Part shown: positions 12,120-24,074 of the stretch, in pieces
Position numbering within the stretch: position 1 is the stretch's first letter
Layout: each line of letters begins with the position of its first letter
Source of the DNA: Juglans regia
Lineage: Eukaryota; Streptophyta; Magnoliopsida; Fagales; Juglandaceae
Assembly: GCF_001411555.2 (NCBI RefSeq)
Contig: NC_049915.1
Coordinates: 18,862,640-18,926,639, forward strand
Direction: 5' to 3'
Length of the DNA: 64,000 bases
Translations under genes and position numbers: made by a program
The notes under the pieces: model-generated
What the model saw: the letters and a program-made list of their open reading frames with translations, nothing else
What the model was told of the DNA's origin: nothing
Databases searched by the model: none

Positions 12120-13243
12120 AATTTTTCTATTTTATAGAGTGAAAAACTCTATGCCTAGACCTACCCACAATAAGAGGAAGTATCAGGTATAGTTCATATT
12201 GCTGAATCTCCCTATTTCCCCAAATTTGTTTTATTTCATTTCTAACTTCCCTTGAAACATTGCTACTAAATACCATAGTTGTCTTATCCTTGTTGATTCT
12301 CTGAGGTGAAACATATTCATATTTATCTAGAATAGACTACAGTCTTCTGTTTTCCCCCACCTCAGCCGTACAAAAAATAACACTATCATTTGCAAAGAGT
12401 AAATGATTAATGTTTAGAGCACCTCTACAGATTTTTAGACTAGAAATCTCCCCTTTTAACCATGCTTTCTTTAATAATGTAATCAAACATTCATTACATA
12501 AAAGAAATAAATAGGGGGATAAGGGGTCCCCTTACCTCAATCCTCTAGTTGGATTTGCAGGGCTTTTTGGATCAGCATTGATTAACACTGAATAAGAAAT
12601 AGAGCTGACACAATACATAATCAAGCTAATGAAATTCTAGTTGAACCCCATCATCTCCATTACTGATTTAATAAAGCTCCATTCAACTCTATTATATGCC
12701 TTACTTATGTATAATTTCAAAGACATTCTTTCCCTTTTTCTTTCTTTTAAGGTAATGAACTAACTCATAAGCAATTAGAACATTATCTGTAATCATGTGA
12801 TTAGGAACAAAAGCACTTTGGCTCTCTCCAATAACCCCATTCAAAACAGTTTTCAATCTAATAGAAATCACATTTGCAATCAATTTATAAGTCACACTAT
12901 AAAGACTAATGGGCCTATAATCACTGACTTTTAAAGGAGATTTCTTTTTTGGTATAAGAGTAATATATGTGTGATTTAAAGAGGCTGGAAAATAACCTGA
13001 ATTCAATGCCTCCAGAACTGCAGAAGTCACTGGCTCACCCACCACATGCCAATATTTTTTAAAGAAGGATGGAGACATGCCATCTAGACCTGGAGCTGTT
13101 GAGGGATTCATTTGGACAAGTGCACTTTTGATCTCATCCATAGAGTATACCTTTGTCAACTCATCATTCATTGTAATATTCACTCTACCTAATAAAGACT
13201 CCAGAAAATCCAAAGAACCACTCGGATTAGAGTAAGTAAACAA
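12120..13243 (-). pseudogene. LINE reverse transcriptase domain, inactivated
   Basis: The segment 12701-13243 reads STAPGLDGMSPSFFKKYW, then LNHTYITLIPKK, YRPISLYSVTYKLIAN and ESQSAFVPNHMITDNVLIA, the standard fingers/palm blocks of plant L1-type reverse transcriptases. The next blocks lie in other frames at 12350-12700: a GDPLSPYLFLLC block preceded by a stop, then HLLFANDSVIFC. The expected FADD is FAND, so a catalytic Asp appears replaced by Asn in addition to the stops. Part of the LINE at 10321-15690. Confidence 0.85.
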
Positions 13244-13889
13244 ATTTTGGAAGTAATGCAGGATTATTCTATCCTAACCTTGAGATTCATGCTAAATCCC
13301 ATAATCACCCTGTATTTTAATAAGTTTGTTCTTCCTCCTCCTTTGTGAAGCTTTCATATGGAAATACTTTGAGTTTTGGTCTCCCTCCTTCAACCACAAT
13401 GCTTTAGACCTTTGTCGCCACATAATTTCATCCATTTCAGCACCTCGTCTCTTGCAGTATCATATTCCTCCGTATCAACCCCTAATAGGCCTCTATCATG
13501 AACCAAAGCAAAATTCTGTTTTGCTCTGAGAAGTTTCTGTTGCACATGCCCAAAAGACTGTCTATTCCAGGAACTCAATTGATTTCCATAGCTTTTAATG
13601 ACATTCATCGCCTCACCCATGTTGGACTGGGATGCACATCTTTCCCAAGTTTTCTTGAATAATTTTCTCACAAGCTTCTTCGCCTACCCACATAGCCTCA
13701 AATTTAAAAGGCTTTTTAACTCTAGAAAGCTCCAAAACACATTCCATATCTACCCAAATCGGCACATGATCCGTATGCTACCAAGCCATGAGTAACATTG
13801 GCATTTGGGAACAAGTTCCACCAAGAAAAATTAGCTAGGCAACGATCTAGCCTTTCACTGATGCACTATTCCCTTTCCCTACGGTTACA

Positions 13890-14198
13890 CTAGGTAAAAG
13901 GACTACCTCTGAATCCCAAGTCTCTCAAACCACAGTCATCAACCACTGCCCTAAAGGATTCAATTTGTCTCTCATGTCGGGGCCTCCCACCCCTTTTTTT
14001 AGAGTGACACAGTACTTCATTGAAATCCCCTAGGACCAACCAAGGATCCCCATTCACACTTCTCAAAGTCCTCATCAACTCCCAAGTTTGAAACTTTTGA
14101 CTAACATCGGAATCGATTTCCATAAATACCAGATAAAAACCAAGAATTCGAATCACATTGAACAACAACATGAATATGGAAATTAGAGTAATTAACAA
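13890..14198 (-). pseudogene. LINE endonuclease (EEP) fragment
   Basis: The reading frame contains WLVLGDFNEVLCHSKKRGG and ESFRAVVDDCGLRDLGFRG, typical of the C-terminal part of the apurinic-type endonuclease domain of plant L1 elements, which nicks target DNA. The upstream half of the domain is in other frames between 14200 and 14590. It belongs to the LINE at 10321-15690 and has no independent function. Confidence 0.85.
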
Positions 14199-14643
14199 TA
14201 GATAAATTCACATCCTTTCCCCATAAAAAAGTTAAACCCCCTTTCTTCCACAAGAACCAATCGGTAAGCAATTAGAAAAACCAAATCTGAACTTACAGTG
14301 CTCGAATTCACGAACTGAAAGCCTTGTTTCCTACAAGAACAACACATCGAGCCCTTCCCTCTTGATCAAATCATAGAGGGTACAAATGCCCCATATGTTC
14401 CCAAGCCCACGGGTATTCCAGCTCATATTTCTCATTGTTCCCGATGGCGCTAGACACCAGCCGCCACCGATCGATCTGCTGAATCACCATTGACCTCGCC
14501 AATACCGCTCTTATAAATTCCATTCCTGGGCCTTGAGATTTTAGAAGCCCATCCATGAGCCTTCCATAAGTAAAATTTTGAATTTTCCTCACAGATTCAG
14601 AAACATGACGGTTTCCCTTTGACTGAAAGCCGTTGAGTTGACC

Positions 14644-15666
14644 CTATACAACCATCGTCTTAGAATCCATATCTTGAAAGCTCGCCAACTGCTTCCCTTT
14701 GTTTGACGTGGCCGTTATCTTTGTATCCTTAACCAACTGAACTTCAACTCCCTTATCTCTTTCGAGAATTACTCCACTAGTTTCACCTGCCAAACGATCA
14801 CCAGGATTCATCGGTGAAGCCTCTCCTTTTATGGTCATCGGAAAAGATCCCATAAAAGGACCTAAATTGTGTTTCACTAATCTAGACTTATCTCTGGATC
14901 GAGAAACCTTACCACATTCACCAGACCCTGTAGTCCTCGGCCAAGCACCGTATGGGAGTTCAACTGCATCAAAAAGCAGGGGTTTTCCCCAAGAAACATA
15001 GCCCTTATTGGCATGACCTAGACTCCCGCATCTGTAACAGAAATTGGGCATCCTCTCATAGGAAAATCAAACCCAGAAAGATTTCCCAGTGCCAATGTTA
15101 ATTTTAGTTCCTCGCATTAAAGGTTTGAGCACATTAACAGCAACACACACTCGCAAAAATTCGCCCCATGCTATTTCCCCTTCAACCAAGTCCACCTCCT
15201 CTACCTTGTCAACTTTGTTGCCAACCAAATGGCCCACGTACTCATTCCTAGCCATGAAGGGAAGATCATGTAGTCTAATCCAAAACAAAGCCTCTGTAAA
15301 TGAAATCTAATGAACTTGCTGACTACTATCAACTTCTTTCATCAGAATAAATTGCTTGTCAAACGACCAAGGACCCTATCTGAGAACCATTTCTTTATCC
15401 TGAATATCAGCAAACTCCACAAGGAACAACTCTGCATTCAAATCCTTGAATCAAACCCGGTGCACAAGCCGCCAAGCTTTCCTCATCGTAGCCTTAAACA
15501 TCTCCTTATTGTAGTGCTTATCAGTGAACAACTTTAGAATCAAACTCTTCCCCCCACATAACAGTGCATTTTCCAACTTATCTAGTTCCACCACCACCAC
15601 CACCTCCTCATTCTCCTCTTCTGTCAAAGACAGATGCTGATACAAATCATTCAGATTATCCTCCAT
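14644..15666 (-). pseudogene. LINE ORF1: DUF4283 plus zinc knuckle, broken
   Basis: From the ATG at 15666 the frame reads MEDNLNDLYQHLSL and the DUF4283 pattern (ALLCGGKSLILKLFTDKHYN). After in-frame stops it continues as FWIRLHDLPFMARNEYVG and a CCHC-type knuckle CYRCGSLGHANKGY, whose final Cys is Tyr. A low-complexity tail follows. This is the nucleic-acid-binding gag-like protein of plant LINEs. At least three stops interrupt it. Confidence 0.8.
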
Positions 15667-15690
15667 AGCTTTGAATCGGAATAGCACAAA

Positions 15691-16265
15691 GCAACGGTGA
15701 AAACTGCACACAAGCAATATTATGTGCCAAAACATATGAAGTCTACCAATTATAGCTTTTAATTATTGCAACTATTTAATCCACTTAATAGGATCATAAG
15801 AAATTGCCTTCTAATGTTCCCACCCTGTCTTTAACTAAGCCAAAATCCATACATCGATAAGAACCATTGGTACTTTATGTACTATCCATTTTATTTTTAA
15901 TTTTATTGTCCTACCTCTTCAATATTTCACTAATTTCACCTGCATAACAATCAAGCTTTTGCATGGATAACTCATCCTCTCCTCTCTAATCCCTCATTTA
16001 GTTCATTCAATGCATTCATGATTCGATATTAATGATTTTAAAAGAAGGAATAAAAAAAAGCCTTTTAGCCTAATAAAGAGAGTGACTGCGGACGAGATTG
16101 AACACTTTATCCATGCACCCACATTTATGTAATTTGCAGTTGCTTTCAAACCCTTGATTGATCAATATATGATATTAGTGGCTAAACCTAGATAGCTAGG
16201 GAGAGTCTACCTAGTTGAGTGTCAAAAGTCAATAAGGATTCACTCATGTTCACAGCTGCACGTAG
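15691..16265. other. Intergenic, nothing recognised
   Basis: AT-rich DNA between the LINE and the CACTA-like region. No gene, RNA gene or clear repeat unit seen. Confidence 0.4.
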
Positions 16266-16439
16266 GAATTCAGTGATGACTTGAAAAATCGCCGCAAATA
16301 ATGACCTTTTGCAACAATCTGAAAATTGTTGCAATAGATATTTTTTGTAGCGAATATTGTTGCCGTAAAAGTAATATTTTTCCAATTAAAACATATTAGC
16401 GGCAAATAACCAGCCCCAAGAAAAAATAATAAAAATTAA

Positions 16440-16900
16440 ACCCGCGCGTTTTCCCCATTCCTTTAATTCCCTCCAGTCGTCTCCTTCCCCCCCTCTTCCT
16501 GTTTCTCCCCAATCCATCTTCTCCCCTGATCCCCACTCTTCATGCCTCTAGCACCCCGTCGTCGACCCACCATCCACCTCCACCGTCGCCGGCCAACCCA
16601 GTCAAGCCCCTTCTTCGCAGCTTCTCTCTCTCCCACAGATGTCCCTCTCTCTTCTCCCTCGAATTCTTTTCTCCCTCGGATTCCTAGTGCCGCCGTGTCT
16701 ACAGCCGCTGCACCACCTCCAGCTACCGGCGTAGCTATCCTCCCAATGGTCCCCAACCCCTCCACCGAAGCTCTCCCTCTCTCTCACCGTGGATCTGCTC
16801 TCCCCCTCACGGATCTCGCTCAAGCTCCTATACCCACCATGCGCCGCCTTTCTCCATGGCCTTCCTCCACGGTGCAAAACTACAGGAATCACAACCCACC
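16440..16900 (+). other. C/T-rich, GC-rich block
   Basis: About 450 bp rich in CTCTCC and CCGCC units, in sharp contrast to the AT-rich neighbours. A frame open from 16542 to 16916 gives a low-complexity Pro/Ser/Ala protein with no known motif. The same block can be read open on the minus strand, as expected for low-complexity sequence. It may be a captured 5' UTR or promoter fragment inside the CACTA-like element. I do not call it a gene. Confidence 0.3.
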
Positions 16901-18421
16901 GTATTTTAGAATCTAGAGATTTCCAAAACAGAGGCTTGCGGTGTTGGAAATTCAAGTGGGGAGTCATGACTTGCAACAATATAGTGCTTTGCCCTAAATG
17001 AAGAACATCAGGAGGTAGACCTTAAATCTTGTTGAAAATTGGGAAATATCAATCTAAAACTCATTTAGCATTTAGGTATATGGTTGTTAATGTTCTTTTG
17101 TGAGTGCAGATCTCTAAATATTATTTCTCTTGATTAATTGCTTGGAATAATTCATTCAATTTTCGCATCAAAACTGGCACTGAATTTGACTCTTTTTTTT
17201 TTTTCCTGCTAGCTATAAGCATAACGGCCTAGAGGTCCCAAACCATCATTTCTGGAAGCCTCGAGAACGTGTTGTGCTGTAATTGAATTTGATTAACACT
17301 TTTGTGACGATTAATATTGAATTTGTAATTTTTTTATCATATATGTACAAAACTCTTCGTTAGTTTCTGCATTTTCTTTTAATTCATTCTAGAGTCTTGC
17401 GGGCATGCAGGGGGCCATGTCAAGTGTGGAAATTGGGTAGGAATCATATGCTAGCTTCCTCAACCTGTTTTTTTATTTATTTATTTATTTTAAAAAAAGA
17501 TCACAAATGGTTGATTTATGTTGTTCCTCAAATTTACCTGCAGCAACTTACTTTGATCTGGTCAATTGAAAATAAGTTTTCTGGTGTAAATATTACTAAA
17601 TGGATTCTAAACTATTGTACTATACTACTCTAGAGAAATTTCTTTTGAACGTACCTTATTGCTTATCTATGAGTTTGCTCTCCTGATCTAGTTAAAAGTT
17701 TTAATGTATCGACATGTTCATGTTCAGGCCTTTTTTTGGCTTGTCTATAAGGGTTATCAATTTGAAAAAGCGGCGGTGATGCAAATCTAGAAGTAAAGTC
17801 AAATAAACTGATCCTTGTCTATTTTCTTGGAAGCAAAAATTAATTGCTTCTGATTGAGTAGATCTGTTAATGCATGTGTCAAAACCTAATTTTACTACGA
17901 CAAACACAAATAATGCATTCACATTGATCTTAATGTAGATATAATTTATTTTAGCCTGTCCATAAAATATAAATCATGTCGATCGAAAGATTCATCTTTC
18001 TAGGTTTGCCACCTGGTGGAATTGAATTTTTGTACCAGTTTGTCGTTCTGCATGCCTTCACTTGAACCCTACTCACTAGTTGAATGTGCATGCATTCCCA
18101 TTTAAGCCATTGTAGATAGGGTTGTTCTCCAAACACTGGCCGTAGTCTCTGCAGTTCCTATAAAGTGGTGTCTATCGTTAATGACACCATCATCAAGAAA
18201 GCAGCCTAATACAATGTGTGCAAGTTTGAAAATCATTTGGAGATAGGTACGGTAATAGTCTGGGTAGAGCTCTGAATATTTCTCATATAATGCCATTTTT
18301 TGGTTTAACCACATAGCCACAATAATCTTCCCCAGGCATGAGTACTGAATCGATCTATTGAAAAATTGTTTATTCATCAGTGAAGTTGCTCATGAGTTCA
18401 ACATTTCTTGTTCATACATAC

Positions 18422-18845
18422 CATTGTTTTTAATCTCGTACCATACCGGCCGGCAGGTACGGCAGGTATTTGCCGTACCGGCCACTGGCCAGTACAGTTC
18501 TCATATATATTTCATACTGGCCCAAATACCGGCAGTACCGGTATGTATTTCAGCCTGTACCGGCCGATATTTCAACTTTTAAATTTTTTTTTTCATTTTT
18601 TCAAATTACAAACTTATTTTTTGACCTCCAATTAAGATTAGGATATTTATAATTTATATATATATATGTATTTATATATAATTTATTCATATATACACTA
18701 TTATTTTAGAATATAATTTATATATATAATTATTCATATATCGACTATTCCGAAATAGTAGACGAAACGGTATCGATATCGAAATATTTCATTTCAGTGC
18801 CTTGACCGGTACGACATCCGATACGATATTCAAAACATTAATACA
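18422..18845. repeat. Inverted-repeat element rich in CCGGTAC units
   Basis: The left end CATTGTTTTTAATCTCGTA is matched by the reverse complement of the right end (TAATGTTTTGAATATCGTA). Interior units such as TACCGGCCGG, GGTACGGCAGG and CTGTACCGGCCG recur. About 420 bp, non-coding. It looks like a non-autonomous DNA element nested in the surrounding CACTA-like region. Confidence 0.6.
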
Positions 18846-18896
18846 TACTAATTATATGTGATAAAGATATATAACAGTGTGCTATATTTTCTATTT

Positions 18897-19138
18897 GCAC
18901 GCAGTTTTATGGTAATTTGTGTATTATTGCTTCGATCTCCGCGTACTACCACTATTGCCACGGCTTAGTCCCTTTCCCCCCTGAAGCTGAGCCCTTTATT
19001 GATGTTCAATTGCCAAGTATGCCACTTCTGAAGTATGACGAAGTTCCTAGCTTCTTGTACCCTACCACTCCGTACCCATTCTTGAGGAGGGCCATTTTGG
19101 GCCAGTACAGGAACTTGGACAATATCAAGATCAGTTAA
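18897..19138 (+). pseudogene. UDP-glycosyltransferase (UGT84-like) fragment
   Basis: The frame reads [19 protein letters not shown], then [17 protein letters not shown] and [18 protein letters not shown], which match the central N-terminal-domain region of UGT84-type glucosyltransferases (hydroxycinnamate/gallate glucose-ester forming) as I know the family. Only about 75 codons are present. There is no upstream acceptor-binding His region and no downstream PSPG box, and a stop follows DNIKIS. It is a gene fragment inside a transposon-like region, not a functional enzyme. Confidence 0.75.
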
Positions 19139-20287
19139 ACCAACACGATATCTAACTAAGAAATATATTAGAAAAACGTGGGATTGTTTGCTACCCTCAT
19201 GACTAGCTAATCCAAAACCATGGCATCTAAATCAGTCATTTCTATTTTGAAAAGCTCTAAATAAAGTCACTTTTTTATGGAGTTAAGTGGATTATAGAAT
19301 ATGAACACTATAGCTGATTGCGAATGCAAAAATAATGGACAAAGCACTAATTATTACTCATCTTTTGTTTTTATTGGTTTTGAACAATAGGATGCTCGTA
19401 AATATATGAAGTAACACAGGATCAGCAGTGGCAGGGTAAGGCATTCGCTGCTCAACCTCTTTTCCTAGCTAGGCCTGCAGTGTTAGAGCAATTGAACTGT
19501 TTTCCTTTTCTCTATATAGGGCTCTCCATAATTATTAGATGGTATTGTGATCATGTGCATGCTTTGGCAGTGTCTGAAAAAGTGGTGTATGAAAAAGTTC
19601 TAGCTCAACAAAAGGATTTTCAAGTGCTCTTATTGAATTATAGTACTGATTGTGCAATAAAGAAGTTATGAAGATAGTAGTACTAGCACTAGTGAAACGT
19701 TTCACCAGTTATTTTTTTTTAATTGTTGTCACAGATTATTTGCGGTGACTTTTAGTTGCCGCACAATGACAACTTCATCGCAAATAAGTTTTTGCGACAA
19801 TTAACGTATGTCGCAAGACTATTTTAGCATCATGATTGAAATTTCTAAATATTTATTGTCTATATAAACTTATTTATGGAGATATATAGTCGCTGCAAAT
19901 ACTCTTTTTCGGCGACGATTACCCGCTACAAATACATAATGACAACGATAATTTAAAATCGTTGGAAAAAATATTGAGTCATTTGTGGCGATTTTTCAAC
20001 ATTTTGCGACGAGTTTTATCGCTACAAGTGACTTTTCTCAATGATTTAAAGGTAAATAGAAGGGCCTTTTATGTCAATTTTGGCGATAGTTGCAGCGAAT
20101 AAAAATTGTCGGAAATAGTAGTTTTTTGCGACAATTTTTCCCTATTGCTGAAATTGATTAGAAATGACACTTTAATTTTGTCGAACATGCAGCAAATAAT
20201 CAATTGCCGTAAATAATCAATTGCAACTATTAGTATGGATATTTGAGACGATTTTAAGCGTTAAAAAATGTCTAATTTCTTGTAGTG

Positions 20288-20928
20288 ATATGCATGCACG
20301 TAATAGTAGTACTACTGATTTTACGAGCTAAGCTAATTGGCTGCGAATTAATTATCATGCACGTACGTGCATGCAATAAGGAAAATTCATGCATGCACGA
20401 TGATATATTCTGATTTTGGAAGGATCCTTCAGTACTTTTAAAATGAATACAATTAACGAGCTAGAAGGCTAATTAAAGTGCGTTCAGTTCGAACTTCTCA
20501 GCCTCTCATCATCAGACCATGCCAACTATTTATTAGCCAAGCTCAAAAAAGAAGTTTATAATTAAATTGGAAAAATAAGAGGCTAGAGATCAAAGGCAAA
20601 CATGTGAGACCAAAATAGCTGTTAACGATATATAGCAAGTACTACTACAAGATCTTTGTACGTACCCTGCATGCACACCAACCTGGATGCATGCATGAAA
20701 AATAAGACTTTTGTTGCTTTCATGTTTATATTGCACATGATCTAGATCAAGGCTAGCTAGCTAGCTAGAAACATTCATGATCAGAACATGATCATGATGA
20801 TCAACATCATTTAAAGCTTAACTGCTAGCTAGCATCTATTTCCAGCTTGGAGAATCCAAACATGAATTTGGCTGATTTAATTTCCATGTTCACGATCATG
20901 AACATTTTGACACTTGCATATAAAGACG

Positions 20929-20968
<40 letters not shown>

Positions 20969-22990
20969 ACTTTGCAACAGTACTTGTCCAACAGCTAATT
21001 GTCTCCCCCATCTTTTAAAGATGCTCTAAGTTTTTCTCCCTTTTATTTTTTATGCTCTCTCATGAGCCTTAGGATTCCAGCATTTCACAGCTGGGAGAAT
21101 AATTAATTTCCCCTTATAACATGATATTTTTTATAAAACGAAAATATGAAAATGTGTATGTACGTATCTAAGGCTACAAATACATAATTAAAAATAATTA
21201 TTTCATACCAAACTTAAAAAAAAAAAAAAAAAATACATTATACACATGATATACCCACATTAACAAAACATGATAAGTGTTTCTTCTCAACAATTGACCC
21301 TTTTTTAATCTTTTTTATTTCAGCTGGAGTGTATCAATTCGAATTTTGTAAGAGATTATAATAATTAGCAAGATTTTTTTGAAAATTATATATGTGGATT
21401 AATAAAATGCAAACAATATTGTGTGAATTCCATGCATGCAGTACAGGCCATACAAGTAATATTGTTTCATATATATTATCCATCTTAGTGGAAAAGCAAG
21501 GCAAATTAGAGGCATATTGCAGCAGGCTTGGCGCGCGGATATTAAGTTGATTTCAGACTGACAATAGAGCGTAAACATATATAATAAGCTAGAGGTATAT
21601 ATATGATAGAAATGATTAAAATGAGAGAAGAGAAAGAAACAGAACAAAATATTTATACATGAATGAAATCATGAACATGATCAGTACTTCGATCTACTAT
21701 ATAATTAATATGTCGAGTCATTAATGTAGCAAGAATGCAAATTATTATTATTATTTTTAACGCGTGAACAATCATGGAAAACATATTTTCAACCATTTAG
21801 ATTAAACTATATATATATATATGATGACTCAGTTTAATTTGCTTGAGGAAATACCCATGTAAGGAACCCTAAACTGCTTATGTTCATCGTACCAACCAAT
21901 TAATTAAGTATGGTTCAATATATATAATCATGATACACGTTGCTGTAGGACTTCAATCTTAGGTCGTCTCTTTCTTCCACTACATTCCTTTACCCTTGGA
22001 TCATCTCTTATTAATAAATAAATAAATAAATACTGATAGTGAGATAAGATTGTGATGATGATGTAGTGTGTAAAATTTTCCTAACATGGAAAAGGAAGAT
22101 GCGAGAAAGATAAGATTCTCTATGTATAATTAGTTTCAAACTTATAAATATATTCTCCATTTTAATTGTAATGTGAATTTTTCCCACTTTCTAGGGAAAG
22201 TTCATAGTTACAACAAATTGATCATAAGAAGCGAATTAATATAAACAAGAACCAAAAAGAAAATCCTTACAATATCATCAGAACACATGCAATTAATTAG
22301 AGGATCAGTGGAACAAATTGCTTAAAGAACTAGCATATTCCAGTGGCAAAATCCCAAGACCATCTACTTTCCCCACTACAAACTGGAATCCAAATTCATC
22401 AACGAGGAAACAGAACCTAATACTTCGAACTTTCTCGAATCAGACCCAACAATTTCTTGCACCACAAACACTGTCTTGGGATCTGCATATTCTAACCACA
22501 AATTAAGCATCGAAGGATGGATGGAGAAATTTGTTTCCAATTAATGGAGCCGAAATGATTCGAATTTATTCTGGGGTTTTCCAAGAGGTCATTGATTACC
22601 CAGCTGTGTTAGAATCGTAATCTCTAGTGAGAGGACCATAATCTTACATTTCAAGTACTACATATGCATAAAAGCCTTATGTTCGGTGAAGATTCTGCAC
22701 CGGCCGCCGAAATATTGCTGCCCCAAATATTTAAAGAATGAAGTAAATCTCTCAAGACATACGTCTCATGCATGGGATGTTAATTAAGAATCATTAGCCA
22801 AAGTGAAGCCATCGCGGAATCCGTCAAATCAGATAGGGGACGTCGACGTACGTGGACTTGCCCAAAGAAAAGTAGTGTATACGGTCTCACTTTTGATTAG
22901 CACAATTATCAGGTCCCAGATGCCTCTATAGAATGTGTTACTATGGCTTCCCAGATGTCCCTACGTAATTCAATTTTCCATCACACGTAA
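20288..22990. other. Intergenic, AT-rich
   Basis: No gene seen in 2.7 kb. Contains an (AT)n microsatellite at 20932-20965, a (TAGC)n-like run at 20754-20770, an A18 run near 21215-21232 and (AATA)n near 22012-22032. The last 300 bases are the likely promoter of the peptidase gene at 23097. Confidence 0.45.
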
Positions 22991-23005
22991 ATGGCCTTTT
23001 GCTTC

Positions 23006-23013
23006 TATAAAAG
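23006..23013 (+). promoter_or_regulatory. TATA box of the GGP gene
   Basis: TATAAAAG lies 84-91 bases upstream of the ATG at 23097, a normal distance for a plant TATA box with a short leader. Confidence 0.65.
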
Positions 23014-23096
23014 GGGGGCCACTCCCTCTGCAAACTCCAACACTCCAAATCCTGAATTTCCTGAACAAAAGAAAATTCTAATTAAGTTTCTAGGAG

Positions 23097-24074
23097 ATGA
23101 AGGTCGACGGAGGAGAGAGGAGATATGCTCTTCTTCTAGCTGCAAAGGACTCCGACTATGTCAAGAAAGTGTATGGTGGGTACTTCAACGTGTTTGTTGC
23201 AGCTTTTGGGGAAGAAGGAGAGAGTTGGGACTTGTACAGGGTCATAGAGGGGGAGTTCCCTGACATGAATGAACTCCGAAACTATGATGGGTTTGTGGTA
23301 AGTGGCAGCTCTAGTGATGCTTATGGGAATGATTTCTGGATCCTCAAGCTTTGCTTGCTTCTGCAAACTTTGGATGCCATGCAGAAAAAAGTCCTTGGGA
23401 TTTGTTTCGGTCATCAGGTTACTAATCCACTTTAACTTAAATTTTTTGGTGATTTCATACGATGTTAGTAGAAAATTTAAAACCTTTTTTGTTTTGTTTT
23501 GTCGTTCTAGGTCTTGTGCAGAGCATTGGGTGGAAAGGTGGGCAAAGCCTATACAGGGTGGGATGTGGGGCTGAGGAAAGTGAGCATACTGAAGGACTTG
23601 GCACCATGCTGCTTCCTTGATGACTTGGGTGAAATCCCAACTTCACTTTCCATTATTGAGTGTCACCAAGATGAGGTTTTTGAGGTTCCTCCGGGAGGTG
23701 AAGTGATTGCATTCTCAGACAAAACAGGTGTGGAAATGTTCACTATTGGAGACCATATTTTAGGCATTCAAGGCCATCCTGAGTACACCCAAGACATTCT
23801 TCATAATCTCATTGATCGCCTTCTCAATATGGATGCCTTTGAGGTACGTAGTCAACCAAGTTCTTCTATTCTGGGATCTTTTTTTTTAGGCCTTTTTTAT
23901 CCACGGTCTAGCTTCTTTTTCCACTTCATATATTCACACTTACGTTTGAGAAATTAATCTGAATTTGAATAATTGCAGAGAGGTTTTGCTGACAAAGTAA
24001 GGTTTATATTACAAACAGCTGAACCGGATAGAAAGTACTGGGAAAGAATATGCAGGAACTTTCTCAAGGGATGA
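23097..24074 (+). CDS. GGP: Gamma-glutamyl peptidase (class-I glutamine amidotransferase-like), 3 exons
   Basis: Cytosolic enzyme of the plant GGP family, which removes the gamma-glutamyl group from glutathione conjugates in glucosinolate/camalexin-type sulfur metabolism and glutathione turnover. I read exons 23097-23417, 23511-23843 and 23979-24074, giving 249 aa against a family size of about 250. Both introns are phase 0 with good GT/AG borders. The amidotransferase triad is visible: C103 in LGICFGHQ, then H196 and E198 in [13 protein letters not shown] box sits about 90 bases upstream of the ATG. The substrate in this species cannot be read from sequence, and a general glutathione-degrading role (GGP1/GGP3 type) is as likely as a specialised one. 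Confidence 0.92.

Larger units (their letters stand above)
10321..15690 (-). mobile_element. Degenerate L1-like LINE, near full length
   Basis: A non-LTR retrotransposon in minus orientation, with a poly(T) run at 10324-10336 on the plus strand marking its A-tail. From 5' to 3' it holds a DUF4283 gag region from an ATG at 15666 (MEDNLNDL), a zinc knuckle near 15010-15050, an endonuclease with GDFNEVL near 14020, a reverse transcriptase at about 13240-12120, a zf-RVT region at about 11410-11160 and an RNase H-like end at about 10886-10704. All parts are broken by stops and frameshifts. Mutations look like C-to-T decay: RGLRQGDP reads RGLR*GDP near 12536, the RT active-site box FADD reads FAND near 12390, and the last zinc-knuckle Cys is Tyr. 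It is an inactive old copy. Confidence 0.85.
16266..20287 (-). mobile_element. CACTA-type transposon remnant, non-autonomous
   Basis: The right end at 20270-20287 reads ...CTAATTTCTTGTAGTG, the reverse complement of the CACTACAAGAAA terminus typical of plant CACTA elements. About 550 bp inside this end, and again at 16266-16400, are dense subterminal motifs of the type GCxGCAAATA in both orientations. The intact left CACTA end was not found, so the element is truncated or the left boundary is wrong. The interior holds a C/T-rich GC block (16440-16880), an unrelated inverted-repeat element (18422-18845) and a UGT84-like fragment (18897-19138). No transposase was recognised. Confidence 0.55.

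Noticed and set aside
16542..16916. A Pro/Ser-rich protein gene
   Set aside because: Low-complexity C/T-rich DNA gives open frames on both strands. No motif, no splice pattern and no start context support it.
17951..18377. Minus-strand frames (VIVAMWLNQKMALYEKYSEL; WYKNSIPPGGKP) that look protein-like
   Set aside because: Two short overlapping frames without a family I can recognise, interrupted and inside a transposon-like region. Could be another captured fragment, but not supportable.
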